From Pteria penguin (Eukaryota > Mollusca > Bivalvia > Pterioida > Pteriidae), in the NCBI GenBank assembly GCA_035048485.1, contig CM068586.1, positions 46,040,287 to 46,104,286 of the forward strand: a DNA stretch of 64,000 nt, in the 5' to 3' direction. The notes under the pieces are model-generated. The model was not told the DNA's origin. It worked only from the letters and a program-made list of their open reading frames with translations, and made no database searches. A program made the position numbers and the translations under genes. This document shows, piece by piece, positions 25,650 through 34,300 of the stretch (its first letter is position 1; every line of letters begins with the position of its first letter).

Positions 25650-25882
25650 GAAGGCTCAAAGGTATAGGTTAAGCTCCACCCCTATGGCTCTATACATTTC
25701 TTACCAAATATGCTAATGAGGTAGCAGGCACCCATAGCTTAGCATTGGAAGGCTCAAAACAGCCCCACCCCCTTATATCTATACATTTCTTGCCAAATAT
25801 GCTAATGAGGTAGCAGGCACCCATAGCTTATCATTGGAAGGCTCAAAACAACCCCACCCCCTTATATATACATAGAGACATG
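25650..25882 (+). repeat. subterminal tandem repeats
   Basis: About 2.4 copies of a ~95-bp unit containing 'gaaggctcaaa' and 'ccaaatatgctaatgaggta' followed by 'gcaggcacccatagctta'. They start about 65 bp inside the terminus and are mirrored at 45560-45790. Repeats at this position could bind the integrase or the replication initiator. This is inferred from position only. Confidence 0.8.
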
Positions 25883-25884
25883 GG

Positions 25885-26836
25885 AGGTCTGACAAATAAG
25901 ACATCCATAGCTTAATGCGAAGATGGATGAAGGTTCAATTAACTCAAATGGATACTGTGTTTTCTTTTGTTTTTGTTTCTTCCAATAAACTGCTAAGGTT
26001 CTTATTCAATAGTCTCTTTGTTATTTCACATCAATCAATGATGTGTAGAAGAAAGAAAAACATGAGCTTAAAATAATGAATCAAATATGTAAGCTCTATA
26101 TTTAGACCTATTCTTGTTTAAGAAAGTCTCATTCTTTAAGTACATCCTAATGGCTACTTCTCATATTTATTTCGATATGTTTATGAAAGAATGTGTTTAT
26201 CAAATGTGGTCAGAAGTTTATCAATTTAGGGGTAGACATCTAACAAAGTGATTCCATTATGGTAGGTATTAAAACAATTCATTAATACAAGAAACATAGT
26301 CAAATAAAATTCAGGCTTTTAATCAAATAAATTTTCAAATATACATGCATTTGGTACAAATGATTGTAAAGATGATTTTCAAAGGAATACAAAGTCAAAA
26401 AAAAAAAAAATCTCCATAAAACATAAAATATCAGTTCAACAAATCAGACATTTGACACATTCAACATCACATATACATGTAAAGATAGTGAAACAAACAG
26501 TGCATAGGGCAAAGACCTTGCCTTACATGTTTAATCTTTTCTTTTTAATTTTATTAACACTATCATAAAGGTTACTTTTTTAAACAATAGAACTACTGTA
26601 AATTGTTCATAAAGAATTAAACATTGTTGGTGTTCAATTTGAAAATATACAAGCCTTATGCTTGATTAACCCAAAAATAACTCAACAAAGAAGGGCTGTA
26701 TTTGCTTGTAATGAAGGTTTAAATCTTATCAAAATCAAATAAAGCACATTACTACATGTGCTACTTACTTAGTGCTTAATATGAAATTATGCAAGTGTAA
26801 ATTTATTAACAAAGAAAGATTATAAATTTTTGTATA
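25885..26836. other. outer left arm, no gene seen
   Basis: AT-rich sequence without supportable frames, duplicated in inverted form at 44610-45555. The A-run at 26398-26410 is mirrored as a T-run. Confidence 0.55.
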
Positions 26837-26837
26837 T

Positions 26838-26912
26838 ATGGATAGTAGGAAATATCATTTAAAACATCAGAGGCATTTTGTTTATGAGGTAGATACAAAA
26901 TGTAACACTTAA
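26838..26912 (+). CDS. short 5' frame in the left arm (possible first exon)
   Basis: ATG-initiated frame of 24 codons (MDSRKYHLKHQRHFVYE…). The same start begins the 195-codon frame at 44599 in the right arm, where a deletion has fused it to another gene. A possible donor at 26889 ('tatgag|gtagat') would end an exon of 17 codons in phase 0. That is compatible with the phase-0 exons at 29590, 29771 and 29933, giving a small basic protein. This joining is conjecture. A TATAAAT lies just upstream. Confidence 0.3.
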   Translation: MDSRKYHLKHQRHFVYEVDTKCNT

Positions 26913-27590
26913 TAATTGACATGTAACAACATATTGTAGTTTAATTATGAAACACTCCAGTGACATAATTCATACATATACAACACAGTTATCAAAAGAA
27001 ATGATGATGAAAAGAAAAATATAAAAAATAAATTAGATTATCTATCTGTATAATCCACCAATAAACAATAATGACTGATAAAATTAAGTCTATTGGTAAA
27101 CACAAATAAGAAGTGATATATGTACTAAACAAGTACACCTGTCAACTAAAAACATATTGTAGGTTAATTAAGAAACAATGGAATGATTAGGAAAAAAAAC
27201 ATATAAAAAATGAATCAGATTATCTATCCCTATAATCCAACAATAAGCAATAATGACTCAATGTAAGTAAGTCTATTTGTAAACAACATTTACACCCGTC
27301 AAATTTCGACATGAATCATGTAAGCATTGCAAATCTCAGCTTGGTAATAATCAATAACCAAAATATTTATTAAATATCAAGCAAGGAAATACAAAGATGC
27401 AATTTACTACACAGAAAAGCAAGCAAACATTAAATTTCACAAAGAATGAGGTTTATATGAAAATATATAAACAATAATGATGGATATTGTAATAACTAAA
27501 TGTGGTTCAATTCACAAATAGTCCAAACTCAAAATAAAACCTTTTGTTCTATGTCTAAAAGCAATGAACAACATAAAATCTTAAAGTTAC
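26913..27590. other. non-coding 3' part of accessory segment
   Basis: No frames of note. A minus-strand AATAAA (plus 'tttatt' at 27366-27371) lies about 220 bases past the stop of the last cassette exon and could end its transcript. Diverged repeats: 'gattatctatctgtataatcc' type sequences at 27036 and 27218. Confidence 0.5.
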
Positions 27591-27593
27591 ATC

Positions 27594-27826
27594 TTAATTA
27601 TCAAAGCCATATCTAACAGGTCTACGTCTTAATCTATTGGACCTTCTTACAGTATTACCTATGCCTACTAAAGGTGCAACATTGACATTTGCATTAATAT
27701 TATTGATTCTTTTAAAGTGCATGTGTGCAGTTCTAATTAAATTACAAAGCTGTAGTAAACTTAATCTTACAGTTTCAATTAAATTTCCAGTGGTTGATAC
27801 TATTGCTATTATCAGTGTGATGAAGC
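27594..27826 (-). CDS. alternative terminal exon 5 (membrane anchor + basic tail)
   Basis: After the acceptor 'ctctttaacag' the exon opens with two bases completing a split codon, then 76 codons and TAA. It begins hydrophobic (FITLIIAIVSTTGN) and ends in a long basic, Asn/Arg-rich tail including VRRSNRLRRRPVRY. The phase (two leading bases) equals that of the exons at 28446, 28628 and 28909 and fits the internal donor at 29153. The first hydrophobic stretch is short for a helix, so it is the weakest anchor of the set. No homologue recognised. Confidence 0.5.
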
Positions 27827-27856
27827 CTGTTAAAGAGAAAATAATAATAAAAAAGT

Positions 27857-28143
27857 TTTATTTGTTTGTTTGTTTCATATTGCTTATCGTTACACTCAGG
27901 ATTATTGCACCTTTATGGCGACGGCATCTGACTGACGCAGTTTCATAAATTTTGAATTTTGACCTTTGCAACGGACCCACCCGAAGCAGTGAGGGATCTT
28001 TTACGTGTCACATCTACTGCGACACGGGACCTCGGTTTTATGTCTCATCCGAAGGACATACACTGACATGACTCCAGTGAGGCTCGAACCCTGGACCTCT
28101 TGATCACTAGACAAACATGCTCACCACTGAGCCATGCCGACTT
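27857..28143 (-). repeat. full-length tRNA-derived SINE with 12-bp target duplications
   Basis: On the minus strand it runs from 'ggcatggctcagtggtgagc' (box A) through 'ccagggttcgagcc' (box B), a body containing 'aaccgaggtcccgtgtcg', and a (caaa)n tail. TAATAAAAAAGT flanks it at 27845-27856 and 28144-28155, so insertion occurred by retroposition into the accessory segment, within the predicted intron between terminal exons 4 and 5. Parts of the same family lie at 5.99-6.21, 23.49-23.66 and 61.80-61.86 kb. Confidence 0.92.
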
Positions 28144-28252
28144 TAATAAAAAAGTAATTTGATCACTATGCATAATAAACACCCCCCCCCCTTTTTTTTT
28201 TTACCTACACATATCCCTAGCCAATATAAGATGGACATACAAATCAAACAGT

Positions 28253-28446
28253 TTACAGGTCACAATCTGCAATGTTATCTATAATGCTATGCATGGCGTC
28301 GAAATGACTTCGCATTCTATTGACTCTATATGGTAAGTCTCTTTCTCTGACTACTCTACGCCTTTTCACAACACAGCGAATGATGAACATTATTAGTAAA
28401 CTAAACACACTAATAAATGTCAATGATGTGGTGATAATAGATGATG
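28253..28446 (-). CDS. alternative terminal exon 4 (membrane anchor + tail)
   Basis: Acceptor 'tttatgctttcag' at 28447-28459, then two bases of a split codon and 63 codons to the stop. Layout: short Ser/Thr lead, a strong hydrophobic helix (LTFISVFSLLIMFIIRCVV), a basic stop-transfer cluster (KRRRVVRERD) and a cytoplasmic-type tail ending IADCDL. It would serve as a type I membrane anchor replacing that encoded at 29153-28933. Confidence 0.6.
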
Positions 28447-28515
28447 CTGAAAGCATAAATAGTAAGTTACATTAATTAAGCAGGAATACATTTTCATGAT
28501 ACCATTCAATTATGA

Positions 28516-28628
28516 TTAAAAGCTATGCATGCTACTATAATTGGCTCTGGTAATAATGTTGATACAAGCCATAGTTATACTTAAGAGTGTTATAGCAGTT
28601 GATAGTGTTCTCTTGAACACATGAGAAG
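28516..28628 (-). CDS. alternative terminal exon 3 (membrane anchor, very short tail)
   Basis: Acceptor 'ctttgcttttgccag' has a good pyrimidine tract. The exon then has two bases plus 36 codons and TAA. It encodes SHVFKRTL, a hydrophobic span (STAITLLSITMACINII) and a short polar end (TRANYSSMHSF). Splice phase matches the other three downstream exons. Taken alone this is a weak prediction. The repeated phase and architecture are what support it. Confidence 0.45.
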
Positions 28629-28793
28629 CTGGCAAAAGCAAAGCGCTAGACAAATACTAAGTGGTACTTTGCTTCATTGGCGATGCAATGAAATACAAAA
28701 ATAATTATGTTTGCCAGAAAAGATAATGCATACAGATAATAATATTCCAAGTAAAATGATACAAGCAAAATTTAAAGATGTATAGCTATGTGA

Positions 28794-28909
28794 TTATAAA
28801 GAGTATTGCTCTAAATGAGTAATATTATTTCTTTTCTTTTTAGCATAATACTTAATGCATAATACAATGCTTGCTCCTGACGATAATGTTGAGATGATGA
28901 TAAACACAA
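28794..28909 (-). CDS. alternative terminal exon 2 (membrane anchor + short basic tail)
   Basis: Acceptor 'tttcaatatttcag', two bases of a split codon, 37 codons, TAA. It encodes the hydrophobic span VFIIISTLSSGASIVLCI, then KYYAKKKRNN and a short tail ending LEQYSL. The hydrophobic-then-basic order indicates a type I anchor. It lies only 24 bases past the stop of the first form, so retention or splicing of the preceding intron decides which anchor is used. Confidence 0.55.
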
Positions 28910-28932
28910 CTGAAATATTGAAATAAAAACTA

Positions 28933-29223
28933 TTATAGAGCAACTTCATCGTAAACTGGTTCATTTGGTCTTAAGTATCCCTCACTGTCTATTAATGATA
29001 GAGCTGAACCTGTGAATATACTACTTTCATGTCTACAAATTCTTTTATTCAAACGTTTATACAATATGATTATTACTGATATCATACATATCGTTATCAC
29101 TAAAAAAATAACGAAAGATGTTATGACATAGACTAATAAAGAATGATATTTACTCATAAGGATAGTGATGTTGTCATTGCCACCGTCATCACTCTCTGTG
29201 GGTGAGGGGGAGGGCTCAGTATT
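28933..29223 (-). CDS. Ser/Thr-rich membrane protein: juxtamembrane exon with first anchor and Tyr-motif tail
   Basis: Acceptor 'tttatttacccttcag' then phase-0 coding for 96 residues. It starts with a Pro/Ser/Asp-rich stalk (NTEPSPSPTESDDGG), then a transmembrane span of about 25 residues (LLVYVITSFVIFLVITICM), a basic stop-transfer (KRLNKRICRH) and a tail ending GYLRPNEPVYDEVAL. The two tyrosines in YLRP and VYDEVAL resemble phosphorylation or SH2-type motifs. An internal donor (ATGA|GTAAAT at 29153) falls immediately before the membrane span and leaves a phase-1 end, matching all four downstream terminal exons. Family unknown. It may be a captured host receptor or mucin-like gene. Confidence 0.65.
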   Translation of the reverse strand, partial: NTEPSPSPTESDDGGNDNITILMSKYHSLLVYVITSFVIFLVITICMISVIIILYKRLNKRICRHESSIFTGSALSLIDSEGYLRPNEPVYDEVAL

Positions 29224-29383
29224 CTGAAGGGTAAATAAAACTTTCATTAGGATGTGAAATAGTACACTAAACAAAAGGTGTCATATATAATATTGCAAAC
29301 ACATTGAAAAAGTATAATGTCTTTCACTCATATATTTTTTTTACCAAATCAAACGAGAATGTTTATTTACGTATATTACTTAC

Positions 29384-29635
29384 TATGGTTGGATGCTGAG
29401 ATGTAGAGGACTCAACTGTGATGGCATCAGTCATGGGTGAATTGGTGTCTGTGATCCCATGAAATTTATCAACAGTGTCTGACATAATGAGAGAGGTTGG
29501 GGCATTTGTAGTAGTTTGCACAGTAACTTGAGTAAGAGGTTTTTTCATATCTCCAGATGTAGCACTGGCAGAAGTAGTAGTTGTCCCAGGCGATAAAAAC
29601 GGTGGAGCGTGTTGGCAAGGGAGAGACGCCACCAT
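29384..29635 (-). CDS. Ser/Thr-rich (mucin-like) extracellular exon
   Basis: A minus-strand frame opening at an ATG in good context (gggGATGg) at 29635 and running to a consensus donor (ATA|GTAAGT at 29383) in phase 0, which joins in phase to the exon at 29223. About 84 residues with Thr/Ser runs (GTTTTSASATSG) and repeated T/S-rich segments typical of an O-glycosylated stalk. No convincing signal peptide follows this ATG, so a further 5' exon may be missing; 'cttaccaaag' at 29642 is a poor acceptor. Its first 46 bases overlap, antisense, the plus-strand exon 29590-29646. Confidence 0.55.
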
Positions 29636-29992
29636 CCCCACCTTTGGTAAGATATATTATTTACTTATTTGTATTTGATTGTAATAACACTCATCCTCTA
29701 TGTCTAATTTGAAATGTATAAACTTTCAAAACTGGATTCAGATTGCTTATCTCCCTAATATTTTTTTCAGACCAAGAAAAAGAGGTCGGAAGAGGAAGAA
29801 GAAGAAGACATGTTACCTAGGGTAAGTTTCATTATCAATATTTCTTTAAGCAATTCAAATTGTAAGCTGTTTCAATAACCCCCCCCCCCCGCCAACCTTC
29901 CCATTTTCATATATATATATATTATTTTCTAGCTAAGAAACACGACCCCAAAGAAGAGGAGGGTGGAATTCTTAAGTGACGACGACTTGTGA
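29590..29992 (+). CDS. small spliced gene with acidic run and PKKRR motif (three exons, 5' end uncertain)
   Basis: Three plus-strand exons, all phase 0: 29590-29646 (donor gtaaga), 29771-29821 (acceptor tttttttcag, donor gtaagt) and 29933-29992 (acceptor attttctag) ending TGA. They encode 19, 17 and 19 residues: a Pro-rich end (GETPPSPPL), then KKKRSEEEEEED, then TTPKKRRVEFLSDDDL. The PKKRRV stretch resembles an SV40-type nuclear localisation signal, so a nuclear protein is plausible. The 5' part is not certain: the frame is closed by TAG at 29578, so an upstream exon is needed (26838-26888 is one phase-compatible candidate). No family recognised. Confidence 0.5.
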
Positions 29993-30034
29993 TCAAAGAA
30001 ACTTTCTCGTGACATTGTATAATCTTATCTATAG

Positions 30035-30617
30035 CTGTATAATTGCACTTATAATACATTTTTCCTGACTGATCATGACACCTGTTTTGACGAGGGTTCC
30101 AATCTCATAATTCCCTCTATTTTAATTGAAAATTCTTCAGTGGTTCAAATGTTTCTAAATAAAAATGCTTTTAAAGTACACATTTCACACATTACCGACT
30201 TTCTGACCTGTGAAATTATTATAAAGACGCTAAATAAGCGTAAAAAATTATCAGCCAGGAAGGATGTATTAATTGATTTAATTCACCTCATGGACTATTT
30301 AAATATACGCACGAGCTGTTTCTTTCATTTCATTCCATGGCAAAGGGTACTTAGTGATGTGTTGACGTTTAAAGGTCTAATTTATGCTTTTCGGATTTTC
30401 AATTTCAAACCCATTTACGAGTATGCGCTCCGTCGCTTATCATACCCTATTGAGTATCACCATTCATACTACAAATTTAAGAAATTTATCGAATATTAGG
30501 AGCATATCTACATGCGTAAAATACAAAAGGATTGCCTTAGATACAAATCATTTTTCGGAGAAGTGTTACCCCTCCCTTGTAAACGAGCTTTGAAGGGGGT
30601 TCCTTTGCCATGGCATT
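30035..30617 (+). pseudogene. unknown ~195-residue protein, left-arm copy 1 (premature stop)
   Basis: An open frame without clear start continues through 'FDEGSNLIIPSI' and 'SVVQMFLNKN', then an aromatic, His-rich second half, and meets TAG at 30497. The right-arm counterpart has CAG there and continues a further 38 residues to 'GVPLPWH'. No known domain. The helix-rich, Leu/Ile-rich pattern vaguely recalls ankyrin-type repeats but I cannot support that. Only in this left copy does the natural upstream sequence (…TDHDTCFDEG) survive. Confidence 0.5.
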
Positions 30618-30639
30618 AGAATGAAAAAAAGAATTTCCA

Positions 30640-31100
30640 GGCTGAGCATGACAGCTGTTTTGACGAGGGTTCCAATCTCATAATTCCCTCTATTTTAATT
30701 GAAAATTCTTCAGTGGTTCAAATGTTTCTAAATAGAAATACCTTTAAAGTTTCCTACCTGTAAAATGATAATTATGAAACTAAACGAGCACACAAAATCA
30801 GCAGCCTGGAAGGATGTATTCAGTTGATTTAATTCACTACGTATAAGCTGGTGTTTTTTTCATTTAATTCCACGGCAAAGGGTACTTAGTGATGTGTTGA
30901 TGTTTAAATTTCCCATTTCAAGTTTAAAAAATATTTACGAGTATACACTCCAACCTTACCCCCCCCCCCCCCCCCCCTCATGTATCACCATCATAAATTT
31001 AAAAAGTTTATTGAATATCAAGAATTACATCTATAATCAAAGACTGTTGTTTAGATTTTTAATTAATTTGTTTACAACACCTCTTAAAATGGGTATTTAA
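30640..31100 (+). pseudogene. unknown protein, left-arm copy 2 (degraded)
   Basis: A second tandem copy of the preceding gene starting 'EHDSCFDEGSNLII'. It loses frame soon after 'FLNRNTFKV' and carries internal deletions and an expanded C-run (30960-30977). The 3' end again matches ('ggagtcccgttgccatgg' against 'ggttcctttgccatgg'). Confidence 0.6.
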
Positions 31101-31213
31101 AGGAGTCCCGTTGCCATGGAAAAAATGTACGAAGAAAACAAAAAACTTCTTTTTTTCTTTTCATAAGTGGGCGGGCAGGGACATAAGTGTTTTACAGTTT
31201 CTTCATACATTTT

Positions 31214-31219
31214 TTTATT
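31214..31219 (-). terminator. polyadenylation signal for PolB
   Basis: AATAAA on the minus strand about 130 bases after the PolB stop at 31349. Confidence 0.5.
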
Positions 31220-31348
31220 CAATAAATACATGTAAATGATGGCATTATTATGTTTACATGGCCATTACGCCTGGACATATTTGCGTTTTTTTTGTCATTG
31301 TTCTACACAAAAGTGATTGTCACGAGAGATTAAAATATTTCAAACAAA

Positions 31349-34300
31349 TCAATCTTTTATGTTTTGATGTATTCTGCAGTCGCCATACGCATATGTATGG
31401 ATACCATCCTCACAAATCCACCGTTTGTCATCGTAAGGAGACAATGATATTTTGTTGATACCACTCAAGTACAACACATGTTTATCACTCCTGATACTTT
31501 GCATACTGTTGCGGCTAATTCGTTTATTCAGCAAACAATTGATATAATCTTGGTGACTGATATCTTGATTTACAACGGCTCTGGAGACACCTTTGGCTTT
31601 TTTCACACAGATATTTTTCTTGGTCACAAAGGAGTACATTTTCGCTCGCAGCCCGACAAAACTTGCTATTGGATCTCCTGTGATAGAAAAAAGAAAAAGA
31701 GGTATACACAACTATATGTATAATATTTAAAATGCAGTATAGAAAATCATTGGAAATTAGATATACTTACCACCTGTCTCGTCCTTCATTTTTCCCACCA
31801 CTTTTTTGTTCCTATCAGAATGCAGGAAATGGTCCTTGGGATAATCAGACGTATCGAAAGCATCTATGTGTTGAAGCATATCTCGGTACATGTCCTCTGT
31901 CTTTATACTGTAAAAGAGGGAGTCTGTGTCCGTCATGAGTAAGCATGCACTGTTCCCATACTTTTTCTTAATGAAGTCGTAATGAAAGCGATACATGAAT
32001 AACTTGGATAGGTCCAATACACACATTCCCGTGTAAATGGGCTTGTTGAGTAGCAGTTTGACCCTACGGTTTTTTACACCCACCAGATGTTCGTTAAATA
32101 TGGTCATTCTTTCGAAGCTGGGTTTACTAGTCAAACGTTGAAGACCTCTCTTCGTGTTCACTAAATTAAAATTCATATGTAATCGTATGTTCTCCATCGT
32201 TTTCCTGTAAGAAACGTGATTATAATTAGTATTTCGTTTAAAGATTGATAGCTAATTGAAATTGAAATTGAAATGAAATGAGATAGAGAAATCTACCTAC
32301 CCGAATACAATATTATTGTAGGCTTTGTGTAAGCTGATATCAAACTTATTTGTTGCCATCTTTCTCTTATTTGTGTTGTACTCAATGTAAGGCTTCAACC
32401 ATGCTTCTTGTGTAAAGGCTAGTACACGATGGATTTTCTTTAACACAAGTCCATGTTTTAAATAAAACTGTAAGTTTCTGTAATGAACAACATATTCATC
32501 TTTATTCCGCAATGTTGGTACAAGTTTTTTTGATATGACTTTATCCTGGCCTGAACTAAAACCTTGATATATGCGTTTACTATACGGCGAGAGATCACTT
32601 TCTCTTATTTGAAGAGAAGCAGGTGCCATGGGATAATCGGAATGAAGTTCGTGTAATCGATGCGGATACTCCAATGAAACTTCTAATATGTATCCTGTTT
32701 GAGCATTTTCCTCTATAGACAAAATATCTATAGAATTAATTTCTGCAGTAGATAGCCATCGAAAATCCCTCACTGGTAAAGGTTCAACCATTGCTCCTCC
32801 ATATAAATTATTCATATCAAAGTAGCCTAAGTACTCGCTGGTTTTGGATTCATCGTAAGTTTCTGGAATATATTTATTGTTTGCCTTTGCATAGCGTGTA
32901 GTGATCATGGCCACCCCACCTCGCGTACCTTTCTCTATCATTTGAAATTGATCTACGTCTGTGATAAGTTCTAAATGTACATCAGTCATTTTAAGACATG
33001 CTGACCAACATAGACCGGCTAAAGTATAATATTGTGCCGGATCTAAATCAAAATTTTCTAGGGTAACAGATCGAAACCTCTCAAAGACATCTGCCAATAG
33101 AAGAACGTCACATTTCAAATACAGATCATGGTAGTCGCCAAGTGTCCTCATATTCATTTCTGTCCACACCCTCTGTGCATGTAGATAGTCATCGTCTGAT
33201 ACATGACACTTCTGTATGCTATTATAGAATTCACACTTGGGTGGAAGATTCTTATCTTGAAATTTACTTTCATCTGTAACGTATGAATAAGGGTATACTC
33301 CTTTTCGCAATAACAATGCTCTCTGCTTTTCAGACTGGAATTCTTTCCTAAATTGTCTAAAGTGCAGATTGTTATCATTTTTCAAGTTACAGACGAGAGA
33401 GTCCAGCGATGTACTTAAGAACTGAAAAGAGTCGATGAATCGAAGATGTGATACACTGAATGATATGTACCGTTCTTGTGTATTTGCAAGTACATTTAAT
33501 TTTTGAGCCTTGTATTTTCCCAACTTTTGCATGATAAGGTGACCATCGAAGCCGCGTAGGTTATGAAAAATCACAGGTATGAAATTTACTTGCTTGTACT
33601 GAAGATTGCAATTTTTGTGTGCTATGCCTAAGAATCGACCATTTAAATGGTCATGATTTCGCACTTTAACATCATGTACCTCAAAGTTTTTCCCACATAT
33701 ATGGCAATGTGTGGCTTTTTCATACTGCAACTCAATCTGTGGATCAACTTCCATCGGTTCGATAGATTTAATTTTTTTCATTAAGATGTTCTCTTCTTCT
33801 AACAAATGGTCTAAGAGTGTTTCGATTACACGCTCCCCACGATACAACACAGGGGGTTTGGTGAAGCAGTCATCGGTTGATACCACTTGATAGCAAAAAC
33901 CGCAGGGTTCAAATTTAGATAATTTTGTCGTATGACTAACATTTGGATCAGGATCTGTAAAATGTTTTATTGGTTCTACATACGTTTCCACGTCACTATA
34001 AATAACAAAGGGTGTTCTTAATTGCTTGGCAACATCTTTAAATTCGATCACATCATTCTCTCCAGGTGTCGGCATTTCTATTTTTTGTTCACCCACTGCC
34101 ATACAAAAGTTTCTATGCTTTTCAAGAGTATGACGTTTTACAAAGCCATGCAGACAATATGGGCAGTAGAAATGACGACGGTTTCCTTTACTGCATACTC
34201 TGGATAAAAACCTATCTAAATGTTTTATCAAGCAATAATGTGATTTTGATTGTTGCCTTAAATACAATAAATCCACATGTGAAGTCTTCTGAGTTTTGGT

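Larger units (their letters stand above)
26904..30097. other. accessory segment present only in the left arm
   Basis: The right arm jumps directly from the equivalent of 26903 to that of 30096, sharing only GT at the joint. The left sequence just before 30096 ('cctgttttgacgaggg') also precedes the second tandem gene copy at 30652 in both arms. So the long form is ancestral and the right arm has a deletion of about 3.19 kb. The segment carries the membrane-protein exon cassette on the minus strand and a small spliced gene on the plus strand. Confidence 0.8.
25586..31662. repeat. left terminal inverted arm (6.08 kb)
   Basis: Reverse-complementary to 42972-45852, except for 26904-30097, which the right arm lacks. 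The arm reaches inward through PolB exon 3 to '…cccgacaaaac', so it extends into coding sequence and is not a simple terminal repeat. Differences from the right arm are few: a C-run length and single-base changes near 30487 and 30496, the latter creating a TAG. Confidence 0.93.

Noticed and set aside
28660..28790. A further hydrophobic minus-strand exon (…IILLGILLSVCII…)
   Set aside because: The only available AG upstream gives the wrong splice phase (one leading base instead of two) and has a poor pyrimidine tract. Kept out of the cassette.
29771..29821. Minus-strand Ser/Phe-rich frames opposite the acidic exon, resembling a signal peptide
   Set aside because: They are the expected antisense of Glu/Lys codons and lack supported splice sites.
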